Shown one piece after another: positions 45,087-54,170 of a DNA stretch of 59,893 nt (the stretch's first letter is position 1; every line of letters starts with the position of its first letter). Source of the stretch: Desulfofustis sp. (GTDB lineage Bacteria; Desulfobacterota; Desulfobulbia; Desulfobulbales; Desulfocapsaceae); contig JAJDNR010000052.1 in assembly GCA_022340565.1 (NCBI GenBank), positions 1 to 59,893 of the forward strand, given 5' to 3'. The notes beneath the pieces are model-generated. The model saw only the letters and a program-made list of their open reading frames with translations, was not told the origin of the DNA and did no database searches. Both the position numbers and the translations under genes were made by a program.

Positions 45087-46262
45087 ATGAAACGGACTGC
45101 CGGTAAAATCAGCCAGGGACTCATCACCACCGCGATGGTTTCGGTCTGCCTGGCCAGCCTGGTCACTCCGTTATCCACATCGCTGCTGGGGGCCTTTTCA
45201 GCACTGTCGGTGTGCACGTGGATCCTTGGTGGGGGACTGGTCGAACTTCCGGAAACATTCAAACGCAATCCATCCACCTTCGTTGCGCTGCTCCTTTTCG
45301 GTTTCATGATAGTGGCGATCACCTATTCACCGGCCAGCAACGAAGAGGCGTTCAGCGTGCTGAAGAAATATCGCGAACTGCTGCTGCTGCCGCCGGTCTT
45401 TTGCCTGCTCTCCGGTTCAGCGACATACCGCGGACGTGCAACCGGCTGTTTTCTGACCGGCTGTATCGGCCTGATGGTACTCTCCTACCTCTTTTATTTC
45501 GACCTTCTCCAGGGTGACCGGTACGGATATTCACTGGTCTTTCATATCACCCACAGTTTCTTCATGGCGGTCCTCGGATACTGGTCGCTTCACCTGGCCA
45601 TGCAGCCAGGCTGGAGTAAATACTTCTGGTGGCTGGTCTGTGCCGCGGCGGTGATCAATCTCGTCTACATCGCCCCGGGCCGTACCGGCATGTTCGTGTT
45701 CTGCTGCCTGACACTGCTGTTTCTCTACCAGCGGCTCAGTTTCGGAAAATGGCTTGCGTCGCTGCTCATTTTCGCGGCAGTGCTTGCTGGCGCGTATCAC
45801 AGCTCACACAATCTGTCGAGCAGGGTTGACGAGGCGTTACAGGAAATTCAGAGGTACCAGCCGGGACACTCGAAAACGTCCGTAGGACAGAGATTCGATT
45901 GGTGGAAAACCAGCTTCGATCTCTTCAAAAAACAACCGCTTATCGGGCACGGCACCGGTTCCTACCGCATTCTCCACAAAGCCGCCACCGCAGGTACGGA
46001 TATCACGCCAACCGACAATCCGCACAACGAATTCCTGTTCTTGGCCGTACAGTACGGAATCATCGGCCTGCTCCTGTTTCTTCTGATCATCGGCCTGCAG
46101 ATCTACGAATCGAGGAAGGCGCCGGTCATCAACCGGTATCTGTTTCAGGGTGTGGTACTGGCCCTGCTGTCGGGAAGTCTGATGAATTCTCTGCTGTTCG
46201 ATTCACAGCAGGGACATTTCTATCTATTCATGAGCGCAGCTCTGCTCGCCGGTAACGATTGA
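45087..46262 (+). CDS. O-antigen ligase family protein (WaaL/Wzy-like)
   Basis: A 391-residue inner-membrane protein with about ten to twelve helices. A large periplasmic loop follows the PGRTGMFVFCCLTLLF helix (the Wzy_C pattern, with RTG). Within it is QRFDWWKTSFDLFKKQPLIGHGTGSY, read in parts. The hallmark TDNPHNEFLFLAVQYGIIGL holds the conserved H that is needed for ligation in WaaL. It would join O-chain or another polymer to lipid A-core outside the inner membrane, though a polymerase (Wzy) role cannot be excluded. It lies 50 bases after msbA. Confidence 0.9.
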   Translation: MKRTAGKISQGLITTAMVSVCLASLVTPLSTSLLGAFSALSVCTWILGGGLVELPETFKRNPSTFVALLLFGFMIVAITYSPASNEEAFSVLKKYRELLLLPPVFCLLSGSATYRGRATGCFLTGCIGLMVLSYLFYFDLLQGDRYGYSLVFHITHSFFMAVLGYWSLHLAMQPGWSKYFWWLVCAAAVINLVYIAPGRTGMFVFCCLTLLFLYQRLSFGKWLASLLIFAAVLAGAYHSSHNLSSRVDEALQEIQRYQPGHSKTSVGQRFDWWKTSFDLFKKQPLIGHGTGSYRILHKAATAGTDITPTDNPHNEFLFLAVQYGIIGLLLFLLIIGLQIYESRKAPVINRYLFQGVVLALLSGSLMNSLLFDSQQGHFYLFMSAALLAGND

Positions 46263-46307
46263 AATCGCGAGACCGGAAATCCGGGCGCCCGGGGCATCTG
46301 CTCCTGT

Positions 46308-48617
46308 TCAGGTCGCTGCGGGCGCTCGGCGGGTACCGTTTTCCGCCATGAGCCGCCGATAAAAGGCCACGGTCTTCTCACACATGCTGTCCATCGAATA
46401 GATCGAATTAACCGTTTCTCTGCCGGCCATCCCGTAGGTCTTCATGGTTTCAGGAGCGTTCAGCGCTTCTTCGAGCGCCCTGGCCAGGTCACCGGAATCT
46501 CCCGGGGCCACCAGCCATCCGTTGCATCCCGGTTTGACCGTCTCGAGACTGCCGCCGTGGGCGGTTGCGATGACTGGTTTGCCCATCGCCATCGCCTCTA
46601 TGGTGGTTCGGCCGAAGGCCTCCGGTTCGTTCGACGATGCGGACACGACGATATCGGCGAGCATCAGCGCGGCAGGCATATCATCACAGTGTCCGACCAT
46701 CGATACGGTATCCTGCAGGCCGAGCTCAGTGATCAGATCAGTCAATTCCCTGGCAAAATTCGGGTTGTCCTCGATATCGCCGACCATCAGCGCCTGAATA
46801 TTCTTCTGTTTCAGATTCGCCAGCGCCCGGAGGAACACATCCTGACCCTTGAGACGCGTCAGTCTGCCCGGCAGCATGATGACCGGTTTATCGGCGCCGA
46901 TACGCCAGCTGGCACGAAGCCGCTCAATCCGCTCCCTTGATACATTCGACGGATCGAATTTTTCTTTGTCTACTCCCCTGAAAATCAGCTCGATCCCCTT
47001 GTTGACCCCATAGGCCTGCTCGATGTGCTGCTTGATGCTCTGCGAGATCGCGATGATCCCCATGCCTCGGGTCATGATCGCACTGTAACTGTTCACCGAA
47101 TAGAATCCGTGAAAGGTCGTCACCAGTACCGGGCGATCCTTTTTAGGAAGTGATTTCCAGACGAGGTAGCCGACCCATGCAGGCATGCGCGAGCGCAGGT
47201 GGAGAATGTCGATCTGCTCCTTTTTCAGCATTCTCCGAAGGGGAAGCAGATATTTCAGCATCAGCGGGCTTTTCGACCCGACCTTCCACCTGATGTGTCG
47301 ACTGCCCTCCGCTTCGAGCTGTTTCACCATCCTGCCGCCGCCTGAGATAACGAACGACCGGTGATTGTGGTCAGCCAGATACTTTCCGATCTCCAGGGTG
47401 CCCCGCTCGACACCGCCGCTTTCGAGCTCGGGCAGCATTTGCACGACCGAAAGGATTTCCCCGGACCGACGTTTTTTCTTCTCTTCGAGAAGTTGCTGGT
47501 AGAGTTCCAGCGTTTTTTCGCACATCCGGGTGGCGGTGAACTGCTGTGCAACCCAGTCTTTGCCTTGGGCACCGACAGACGGTAACTGTTCCGGCCGGGA
47601 GAGGGCATCGCGAAGCTTTTGGGCCATCGCAACCGGATTGGCCGGCTCCACCAGCCACCCGGTTTCGTTGTCCCTAATGGTTTCCAGGCTGCCGCCGTGG
47701 GCCGTGGCAATGATCGGCTTGGCCATCGCCATCGCCTCGATCGCGACCTTGCCGAATGCCTCGGGTTGGGACGACGACGCCGAAACCACGAGATCGGCGA
47801 TGCTCAGGGCGGCCGGCATGTCTTCGCAATGTCCGACAAGTCTCACTTTTTCTTCTAGACCGTGGACCTTGATCCGCTCTCTGAGCCGCTTGGTAAAAGA
47901 CGAGTTTTCATCGGCATCACCGACGCACACGGCAAGGAAATTGAGATCCTCAATCAGGGCCAGCGCCTCGATGAATACATCCTGCCCCTTCCAGGCCGTG
48001 AGCCGGCCCGGCAGCATGATGACCGGCCCGTGTCGCTCAGGGATATGCCATGCCTGCCGCAACACGGCAACCCGCTCGTCGCTGACTCGAGCCGGATCGA
48101 AGAAGGTCTCGTCGTAACCGCCGTGGATAAGCCTGAGATTGGCACGGTTGATGCTGTAATTCTCGAGGATATGGTCCCGGATCACGCTCGATACGGCGAT
48201 GACCCGTTCACCCTTGGTCATGATCGTCGAGTAGCTGTTGACCGAATAAAATCCGTGGAAGCTGGTCACCAGCGAAGGCTTGTGCTGCTCATCGATGTTT
48301 CTCCAGGCAAGGTATCCTATCCAGGCCGGAAGACGGGATCTCAGGTGGAGGATATCGACGTGCTCGTTGATGAGCAGCTGCCGCAACCGGGGAATGTATT
48401 TGAGACATCTCTGGTTCTTCGAACCGACGTGCTTCCACAGCAGGTGCTCAACGCCGTACTTTTCCAGCTGCTGAACCAGCCGGCCGCCGCCGGATATGAC
48501 GATCGAACGGTGGCCCTTCTGGGCGAGGTAAACGGCGAAATCGAGGGTTTCCCCCTCCACACCGCCTTCATCCATTTCCGGAACGATCTGAACTACGCTG
48601 TATGTGTCGGCCACCAT
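46308..48617 (-). CDS. Tandem fused GT4 glycosyltransferases (two complete copies)
   Basis: A 769-residue protein made of two GT-B glycosyltransferases of family 4 in one chain: residues about 7-370 and about 385-755, joined by EEKKKRRSGE. The second half has the common N-terminal motif LPELESGGVERGTLEIGKYL; the first reads VPEMDEGGVEGETLDFAVYL, losing the VERGT core. Both contain HLRSR-PAW, FHGFYSVNSYS, MLPGRLT, VGHC-DMPAAL and the donor-binding E-x7-E pair in PEAFGKVAIE and PEAFGRTTIE. The copies are roughly half identical. It could add two successive core sugars. ATG 48617 is chosen over 48641 because the downstream start follows ACGGAG and aligns with copy two. Overlaps the elm1 end by 25 bases. 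Confidence 0.88.
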   Translation of the reverse strand: MVADTYSVVQIVPEMDEGGVEGETLDFAVYLAQKGHRSIVISGGGRLVQQLEKYGVEHLLWKHVGSKNQRCLKYIPRLRQLLINEHVDILHLRSRLPAWIGYLAWRNIDEQHKPSLVTSFHGFYSVNSYSTIMTKGERVIAVSSVIRDHILENYSINRANLRLIHGGYDETFFDPARVSDERVAVLRQAWHIPERHGPVIMLPGRLTAWKGQDVFIEALALIEDLNFLAVCVGDADENSSFTKRLRERIKVHGLEEKVRLVGHCEDMPAALSIADLVVSASSSQPEAFGKVAIEAMAMAKPIIATAHGGSLETIRDNETGWLVEPANPVAMAQKLRDALSRPEQLPSVGAQGKDWVAQQFTATRMCEKTLELYQQLLEEKKKRRSGEILSVVQMLPELESGGVERGTLEIGKYLADHNHRSFVISGGGRMVKQLEAEGSRHIRWKVGSKSPLMLKYLLPLRRMLKKEQIDILHLRSRMPAWVGYLVWKSLPKKDRPVLVTTFHGFYSVNSYSAIMTRGMGIIAISQSIKQHIEQAYGVNKGIELIFRGVDKEKFDPSNVSRERIERLRASWRIGADKPVIMLPGRLTRLKGQDVFLRALANLKQKNIQALMVGDIEDNPNFARELTDLITELGLQDTVSMVGHCDDMPAALMLADIVVSASSNEPEAFGRTTIEAMAMGKPVIATAHGGSLETVKPGCNGWLVAPGDSGDLARALEEALNAPETMKTYGMAGRETVNSIYSMDSMCEKTVAFYRRLMAENGTRRAPAAT

Positions 48618-49537
48618 CTCCGTAATATTTCCCTGGCGCATCGATCCGATTCGTTGAGCGGTTCATGGTCCGATACCCACGGAGCCCCCGGCTGATATGC
48701 TTCAAACCTGACGATCAGGCGTCGGTTCCCCAGATAATCTAAACCTCTTTTGAATTTATTGTCAGACTTTTTCCATCGCACCGGCAGAATACCGACACGG
48801 CAGCCGGCAGACAAGGCCTCGTACACCATGGAGACTGAATCCGCGGTTATCCACACGGTCTCGTTGATCCGGTACTGCTCCTCCACCCAGCCGGGCGGTG
48901 TCAGCGAATACGGCTGAAAGCTGATATCTTCGCGATCTCTGATCTGATCACGGATGAGCATTTCGGTATCCTCCGGTGTCCGCGGTGAAGTCGAAATGGT
49001 CCAGCGCTTATCTTCGGCGAGCAGTTTTGCAATATCTTCGACCAGCCGCACGCTGCTCCATTCATGGGAGGTTTCGTCCCGGCCGCCGATCAGAATAAGC
49101 GCACGGTCACGATCATGCCTGGACGATGGTACCGCGGTATTGGGGGGCCCCACGGTTCTGAAGATATTGTCACCATCCCCGAGCTCGTCGTGAATCGGAA
49201 CACAGCAGAGATCGAACCGGTTTATCAGGTGGATCGGAGGGGACATGCAGACCACGGCTTTGGCTCGGTATCTTCGCGCCGCAGAGAGAACCGGAATGTG
49301 GGTCTGACTGCCGGTACCGATCACCAGGTCGATGCCTTCGCCAAGATCCGGGCATGTGTCCAGGCTCAACAGATAGCGGAGATGGGAAATACCGTGACGG
49401 CCCGGCCCCAGGCGCTCGACACGACGCTCTGAAACCTCGGCGTCGATATAGTTCCGCAGCGCCTCAACAACGCCGCGCGACTGTTTCTCGTGTCCCGGCC
49501 GGCCGTCACTGAACAGCGTAATCCTCAACGTCCGCAT
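48593..49537 (-). CDS. Mitochondrial fission ELM1 family protein (GT-B-like)
   Basis: A 314-residue protein of the ELM1/DUF1022 family, named for a plant fission factor but found in many proteobacteria beside LPS genes. It shows FSDGRPGHEKQSRGVVEAL near the start, LVIGTGSQTHIPVLSAAR, and the typical LILIGGRDETSHEW. A later TPPGWVEEQY and ADSVSMVYEALSAGCRVGILPV form the acidic nucleotide-binding part of a GT-B fold. It therefore is probably a glycosyltransferase. It is the upstream partner of the tandem GT4 gene, overlapping it, which supports a joint role in LPS core. Confidence 0.88.
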   Translation of the reverse strand: MRTLRITLFSDGRPGHEKQSRGVVEALRNYIDAEVSERRVERLGPGRHGISHLRYLLSLDTCPDLGEGIDLVIGTGSQTHIPVLSAARRYRAKAVVCMSPPIHLINRFDLCCVPIHDELGDGDNIFRTVGPPNTAVPSSRHDRDRALILIGGRDETSHEWSSVRLVEDIAKLLAEDKRWTISTSPRTPEDTEMLIRDQIRDREDISFQPYSLTPPGWVEEQYRINETVWITADSVSMVYEALSAGCRVGILPVRWKKSDNKFKRGLDYLGNRRLIVRFEAYQPGAPWVSDHEPLNESDRCAREILRRWWPTHTA

Positions 49538-49604
49538 GTACCCTTAAGCAGCCTGTTCAGAAAGGATAGGTGCTCCATAACCGTTCGGTCCGGTTTTTGG
49601 AGGC

Positions 49605-51845
49605 TTATCTGGTCGGTGGAGGTCCCGGCATGCGCTGACCGCCGCCGGCGAGCTTGACGATGATCTGGTTGGTCTTCTGCATCCGGTTGGTCATGGTCTT
49701 GAACAGCTGCGAGGATATATCCGGGTACTTCTGGATAATCTCCTCGATCTTGTCGCCGGGAAAGCGCTTCACCGTGCACCTGCCCTTGGCGATCACCGAA
49801 GCGGAACGGGCTCCGCCGGAAATGGCCGCCATCTCGCCGAAATACTCGCCGGGTTCGGTGAGTTCGGCAATTTTCTTGCCGCCCTTGACCACCGTCAAGG
49901 CGCCCCTGATCAGCCGGAAAAAATCGATGTCCTTGTTCCCTTCCCGGATGATCATGTCACCGTCATCATACTCTTCCACATCTGGATTGATCAGGTAGGC
50001 AGGCAGGCTTTCCTCGTGGGCTACGGTTCGGCGCATCGCTTCGTTGATGCTGGTTATCCCCTGCCGCACCTTCTGCAGAGCCGCCTCTCGCAGCGGCGTC
50101 ATGCCCTCCTGGATGGCGATCTTGCGCAGTTGATCTTCGGGAACTTCGGCGCTGATGGCCTTGGCAACCTCATCGGTCACTTCCATCAGCTCGAAAAAAC
50201 CGACCCTGCCGCGATACCCGAGTCCGTTGCATTCCTGGCATCCGACCGGCCCGTAGATGACCAGGTCCTCGAGTTCATCCTCACGGAAACCTACCTGGAG
50301 CAGTTCTTCATCGGAATACTTCATTTTCTTCTTGCACTTCTTGCAGAGTCTTCTGCCCAGGCGCTGGGAAAGGACCATGGTCACCGAAGAGGCGATCAGG
50401 TAGGGGGGCACGCCGATATCGACAAGACGGCCAATGGTAGCCGCACTGTCGTTGGTATGCAGGGTCGAAAACACCAGGTGTCCGGTCATTGCCGCCTTGA
50501 TGCCGATCTCGGCCGTCTCGTAGTCACGAATCTCGCCGACCATGATAATGTCGGGGTCCTGACGGAGAAACGCCTTCAACGCGGCAGCGAAGGTCATTCC
50601 CACTTCCTGGTTGACGTTGACCTGGTTAATGCCCTTGAAATTGAATTCGACCGGATCCTCCGCCGTCAGGATCTTGATGTCTTCGGTGTTCAGCGAGTTC
50701 AGCGCCGAATAAAGGGTCACGGTCTTGCCCGATCCGGTTGGTCCGGTGACCAGCAGCATGCCCTGCGGTCGTCCCAGACACCGCTTGAGCATTTCGAAGG
50801 TATGCGGTTCGAATCCCAATCTGGTCAGATCGACGTTCAGCGAGCTCTTGTCGAGAATACGCAGAACGACCGACTCTCCAAACAGGGTGGGCAGCGAAGA
50901 CACGCGGAAATCTACCGAGCGGTTTTTACCCAGACGCATCTTGATGCGGCCGTCCTGCGGAACGCGTCGTTCGGTTATATCGAGACCGGCCAGAATCTTG
51001 ACGCGGGCGATCATTGCGTTCTTGATGGTCAGGGGCAGGTTCATCGACTTGAACAGCGAGCCGTCCTTACGGTAGCGCACCTGCATCGACCGCTCGTACG
51101 GCTCGATGTGAATGTCTGACACCTGGTCCTGAACGGCTTTGACGAGTATGCCGTTGACCAGTTTGATAATCGGTGCGTCGGATGCGGCGAACTGGTCGTA
51201 ATGATCGTCGTCGTCCTTGCTCTCGATTTCAAAGTCGTCCGCGGCTTCGGCGACGATCGCGCCGAAGTCGTCAACCTCGGTGATCGACAGCTCGTCCTCG
51301 TGTTCCTCTCCTCTGGTGAAAAAAGAATTGGCCTCCTCGTCGTCGATATCGTAATACTTCTTGTAGGCTTCTACGATATCCCGCTCAGTCGACACGCAGA
51401 CCGACAGCTCCTTCTTCAATTCGTCCTGCAGCTCTTCTATGGCAGCCGCATCGGTGGGCTCCGCCATGGTTATCTGCAGGGTGTTGCCGGCCATGCGCAA
51501 TGGAAAGGCGAGGTACTCCTTGGCAAGCTCATAAGGCATCAGCTTGATGGCATCGGGGTTCGGCGGCTCGTTCTTGATCACCGCAGGGAGATAGCTGTGA
51601 TGCCTGCTCAGGAAATTGAATACCGTATCCTCGTCGATATAATCGAGCTGCCGCAGCACCGCACTCATGCGGACACCGTTTTTCTGCACCTCTTTCTTGG
51701 CCGTGTCAAACTGTGTCGCCGTGATGTAACCGGCTTTACTCAATAATTCTCCAAGCTTGATTCGGCCGGCACCAGATTGATCTTTAACGGTCTTCTTGAG
51801 AGAAGATCTTCTCGTTCTTGCGCCGTTTCCAGTCGTTGTAGCCAT
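49605..51845 (-). CDS. PilB/GspE-type secretion ATPase with C-terminal cNMP-binding-like domain
   Basis: A 746-residue ATPase, longer than usual PilB or GspE (about 500-580). N-terminal GspE/MshE-type domains come first (IKLGELLSKAGYITATQFD, about 28-45), then the motor: Walker A GPTGSGKTVTLYSAL (about 365), Walker B IIMVGEIRDYETAEIGI (about 435), the His box HLVFSTLHTNDSA, and the zinc cysteines CKKC and CQEC. From about residue 615 a Crp-type cyclic-nucleotide-binding fold follows: DGDMIIREGNKDIDFFRLIRG, then PGEYFGEMAAISGGARSASV. It likely powers a type IV pilus or type II secretion motor. No pilin or other pilus gene lies nearby. Upstream hairpin separates it from fhs. Confidence 0.92.
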   Translation of the reverse strand: MATTTGNGARTRRSSLKKTVKDQSGAGRIKLGELLSKAGYITATQFDTAKKEVQKNGVRMSAVLRQLDYIDEDTVFNFLSRHHSYLPAVIKNEPPNPDAIKLMPYELAKEYLAFPLRMAGNTLQITMAEPTDAAAIEELQDELKKELSVCVSTERDIVEAYKKYYDIDDEEANSFFTRGEEHEDELSITEVDDFGAIVAEAADDFEIESKDDDDHYDQFAASDAPIIKLVNGILVKAVQDQVSDIHIEPYERSMQVRYRKDGSLFKSMNLPLTIKNAMIARVKILAGLDITERRVPQDGRIKMRLGKNRSVDFRVSSLPTLFGESVVLRILDKSSLNVDLTRLGFEPHTFEMLKRCLGRPQGMLLVTGPTGSGKTVTLYSALNSLNTEDIKILTAEDPVEFNFKGINQVNVNQEVGMTFAAALKAFLRQDPDIIMVGEIRDYETAEIGIKAAMTGHLVFSTLHTNDSAATIGRLVDIGVPPYLIASSVTMVLSQRLGRRLCKKCKKKMKYSDEELLQVGFREDELEDLVIYGPVGCQECNGLGYRGRVGFFELMEVTDEVAKAISAEVPEDQLRKIAIQEGMTPLREAALQKVRQGITSINEAMRRTVAHEESLPAYLINPDVEEYDDGDMIIREGNKDIDFFRLIRGALTVVKGGKKIAELTEPGEYFGEMAAISGGARSASVIAKGRCTVKRFPGDKIEEIIQKYPDISSQLFKTMTNRMQKTNQIIVKLAGGGQRMPGPPPTR

Positions 51846-51853
51846 GATCTCTA

Positions 51854-51915
51854 TAAAAAAAGAAAGGTGTAATATAAGCTAAGTCAATATAACTTATTCA
51901 TATTACACCTTTCTT
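51854..51915 (-). terminator. Intrinsic terminator after fhs
   Basis: A stem of at least 15 perfect base pairs (arms 51901-51915 and 51861-51875) encloses a loop of about 25 bases. Read on the minus strand it is followed directly by TTTTTTTATAG, the terminator-type tail. It lies 22 bases after the fhs stop and just before the PilB/GspE start, so it should limit read-through. Confidence 0.8.
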
Positions 51916-51936
51916 ACAAAAAATACTAATTTCTAA

Positions 51937-53712
51937 CTAAAATACGCCTTCAACCTTGCCGGTCTCTACATTGACGTCGACCCGCTTGAAGGCCGGGTTG
52001 GAACCGGTGCCGGGCATCAGGCTGATGGTCCCTGCAACCGGTACGATAAAGCCCGCACCTCCATAGGTCAGAACCTCGCGGATAGACAGCCTCCAACCTT
52101 TCGGCACCCCTTTGAGGGATGGATTGTCGGACAGAGACAGGTGGGTCTTGACCATACAGATACCCATTTTAGACAGCTCCGGATCGGCCTGGATTCGCTC
52201 TATCGCCCGGTTGGCATCGGCCGAGAAGTCGACACCGTCGGCGCCGTAGACTTCCTTGGCGATGAGTTCGATGCGCTCCTTGATCGGCATGTCGACTTCA
52301 TAGAGCAGTTTGAATTCAGTCTTGTCTTCACACGCCTCGACAACCGTCTTGGCGAATTCTATTGCACCGTCGCCACCCTGCTCCCAATGGCGGGACAGGG
52401 CTACGCGGGCCCCTTCGGCTTCACAGAGTTCGCGTACCTTGGCGATCTCCGCATCGGTATCGGTATAAAACGCGTTGATACAGACAACCGGGCTGATTCC
52501 CGCCTTGCGGACGGTTTTGATGTGATGGATCAGGTTGGCGCATCCCTTGGCAACCCATTCCACGTTCTCCTGCTTGTACTCTTCAGGCATCGGCTTGCCC
52601 GGAACCGGAACCGGGGCGCCGCCGTGGCACTTGAGGGCCCGGATCGTTGCGACCACGACTGCGCAATCGGGCTTGAGGCCGGAGTAGCGGCACTTGAGGT
52701 TCCAGAATTTCTCGAAACCGATGTCGGCGCCGAAACCGGATTCGGTAACGTGGTAGTCCGCAAGCTTCAGGCCGACGCGGTCGGCGATGATGGAGCTCTG
52801 ACCGATGGCGATGTTGGCAAACGGACCGGCGTGGACGATTACCGGCTGCCCCTCCAGCGTCTGCATCAGTGACGGATTCAAGGCATCGACCATCCAGGCG
52901 GTCATGGCACCGGCCACCTGCAGATCCTCGGTGGTAACCGGCTTGCCTTTCTTGGTATAGGCCACCACGATTTTCCCCATGCGCTCTCGCATATCCTTGA
53001 GATCCCGGGCAACGGACAGGATCGCCATGACCTCCGAGGAAACGGCGATACCGAATTTGGACTTCATCATGAATCCATCGGCCTTGCCGTTGACGCCGTC
53101 GATACCGATGATGATGTTTCTCAGGGCCTGGCAGCAGAAATCCATGATCCAGCCCATTTCCACGTTGGTCGGATCGATGTCGATGCGCTTCATGCCGGAA
53201 AGCCTTTCGAGCTGTTCGTCGGTGTAGTTCCGTTCGTGCTGCAGACGTGAAGTCAGGGCCACCATCGCCAGGTTGTGGGCATTCATGATGGCGTTGATAT
53301 CTCCGGTGAAACCAAGCGAAAAGGGAGTCAGCGGAATGCACTGGGCAAGGCCGCCGCCGGCGGCGGATCCCTTGATATTCATGGTCGGTCCGCCGGAAGG
53401 CTGACGGATGGCCGCGCATACCTTTTTACCGATTTTTCCAAGCCCCTGAACCAAGCCCATGGAAGAGGTGGATTTCCCCTCGCCCAGCGGAGTCGGCGTG
53501 ATGGCGGTTACATCGATGTATTTTCCGTCAGGCTTGTCCTGCAAACGGTCAAGGACCTTGCGGAAATCGATCTTACCGATGTAGTGACCCTGCGGAAGCA
53601 GCTCTTCCTTGGTCAATCCGAGCTTTTCACCGATCTCATAGATCGTCAGCATCGAACTTTCTGCATCCTGTGCGATTTCCCAATCAGCATGTTTTGTCGG
53701 ATCTAGAACCAT
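51937..53712 (-). CDS. fhs: Formate-tetrahydrofolate ligase
   Basis: ATP-dependent enzyme that makes 10-formyl-tetrahydrofolate, the entry of the methyl branch of the Wood-Ljungdahl pathway and a source of one-carbon units. The 591-residue protein has the nucleotide loop [16 protein letters not shown] (near 72-87), [19 protein letters not shown] (about 103), [13 protein letters not shown], and the C-terminal [15 protein letters not shown]. It is a little longer than the common 555-560, mainly through an extra N-terminal helix. AGGGAGG lies seven bases before ATG. It has its own strong promoter and terminator, so it is monocistronic. Suggests formate or acetyl-CoA pathway metabolism. Confidence 0.97.
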   Translation of the reverse strand: MVLDPTKHADWEIAQDAESSMLTIYEIGEKLGLTKEELLPQGHYIGKIDFRKVLDRLQDKPDGKYIDVTAITPTPLGEGKSTSSMGLVQGLGKIGKKVCAAIRQPSGGPTMNIKGSAAGGGLAQCIPLTPFSLGFTGDINAIMNAHNLAMVALTSRLQHERNYTDEQLERLSGMKRIDIDPTNVEMGWIMDFCCQALRNIIIGIDGVNGKADGFMMKSKFGIAVSSEVMAILSVARDLKDMRERMGKIVVAYTKKGKPVTTEDLQVAGAMTAWMVDALNPSLMQTLEGQPVIVHAGPFANIAIGQSSIIADRVGLKLADYHVTESGFGADIGFEKFWNLKCRYSGLKPDCAVVVATIRALKCHGGAPVPVPGKPMPEEYKQENVEWVAKGCANLIHHIKTVRKAGISPVVCINAFYTDTDAEIAKVRELCEAEGARVALSRHWEQGGDGAIEFAKTVVEACEDKTEFKLLYEVDMPIKERIELIAKEVYGADGVDFSADANRAIERIQADPELSKMGICMVKTHLSLSDNPSLKGVPKGWRLSIREVLTYGGAGFIVPVAGTISLMPGTGSNPAFKRVDVNVETGKVEGVF

Positions 53713-53778
53713 TAAAAACCTCCCTTTCTCAATGAGTTTAATATGGTGGGTTGCCTGGAAAACGGCCGGCAGGCGAAC

Positions 53779-53806
53779 CTTATAACGGTTGGCGCTGCCA
53801 TGTCAA
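53779..53806 (-). promoter_or_regulatory. Strong sigma70-type promoter for fhs
   Basis: On the minus strand a perfect -35 TTGACA (53801-53806) and TATAAG (53779-53784), five of six, are separated by 16 bases. The start would fall near 53772, leaving a leader of about 60 bases to the fhs ATG. The clearest promoter in the window. Confidence 0.7.
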
Positions 53807-54170
53807 GCGGTTATGATAACACAATTAGAACAGGCACTGAACTAAATTCATCGATTTCACTCAATCAATTGAGCACCCGGCAGGCCTGCACCCCGATAGG
53901 CGGAGCCTCTCTGGGGAAACGGCGCCTGCCCCATCACAGCGACAGGCATGAATCCGTGTCGGCAGTGAAGCGGCAGAGGGCAGATATAGGCGCTCATCGA
54001 CTGTGCCGTACCGCCGTGAACGAACCTGATGGAGGTGCACAATCGGCCCGACGGCAGGAATATGGTTTAAAAGGATCAGCGGGGCAAGGGTTCAGAATCG
54101 GAGGCAGCGCCAGAACGAGGGCACAGGGTGTATGCTGTCTGCTGCCGGTACCCGATAACAACCGAAATGC
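53807..54170. other. Non-coding stretch between nifS and the fhs promoter
   Basis: No convincing gene is present in these 364 bases. Structures seen: GGCAGGC (53879-53885) pairs with GCCTGCC (53924-53930), with CCCC/GGGG and GGC/GCC pairs nested inside. CTCAAT/ATTGAG lies near 53859-53872. GGCAG/CTGCC with ACAG/CTGT inside lies near 54103-54152. No T-runs. This could hold a structured RNA or the nifS 3' end signals, but none of 6S, SRP, RNase P or tmRNA was recognised. Confidence 0.5.
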
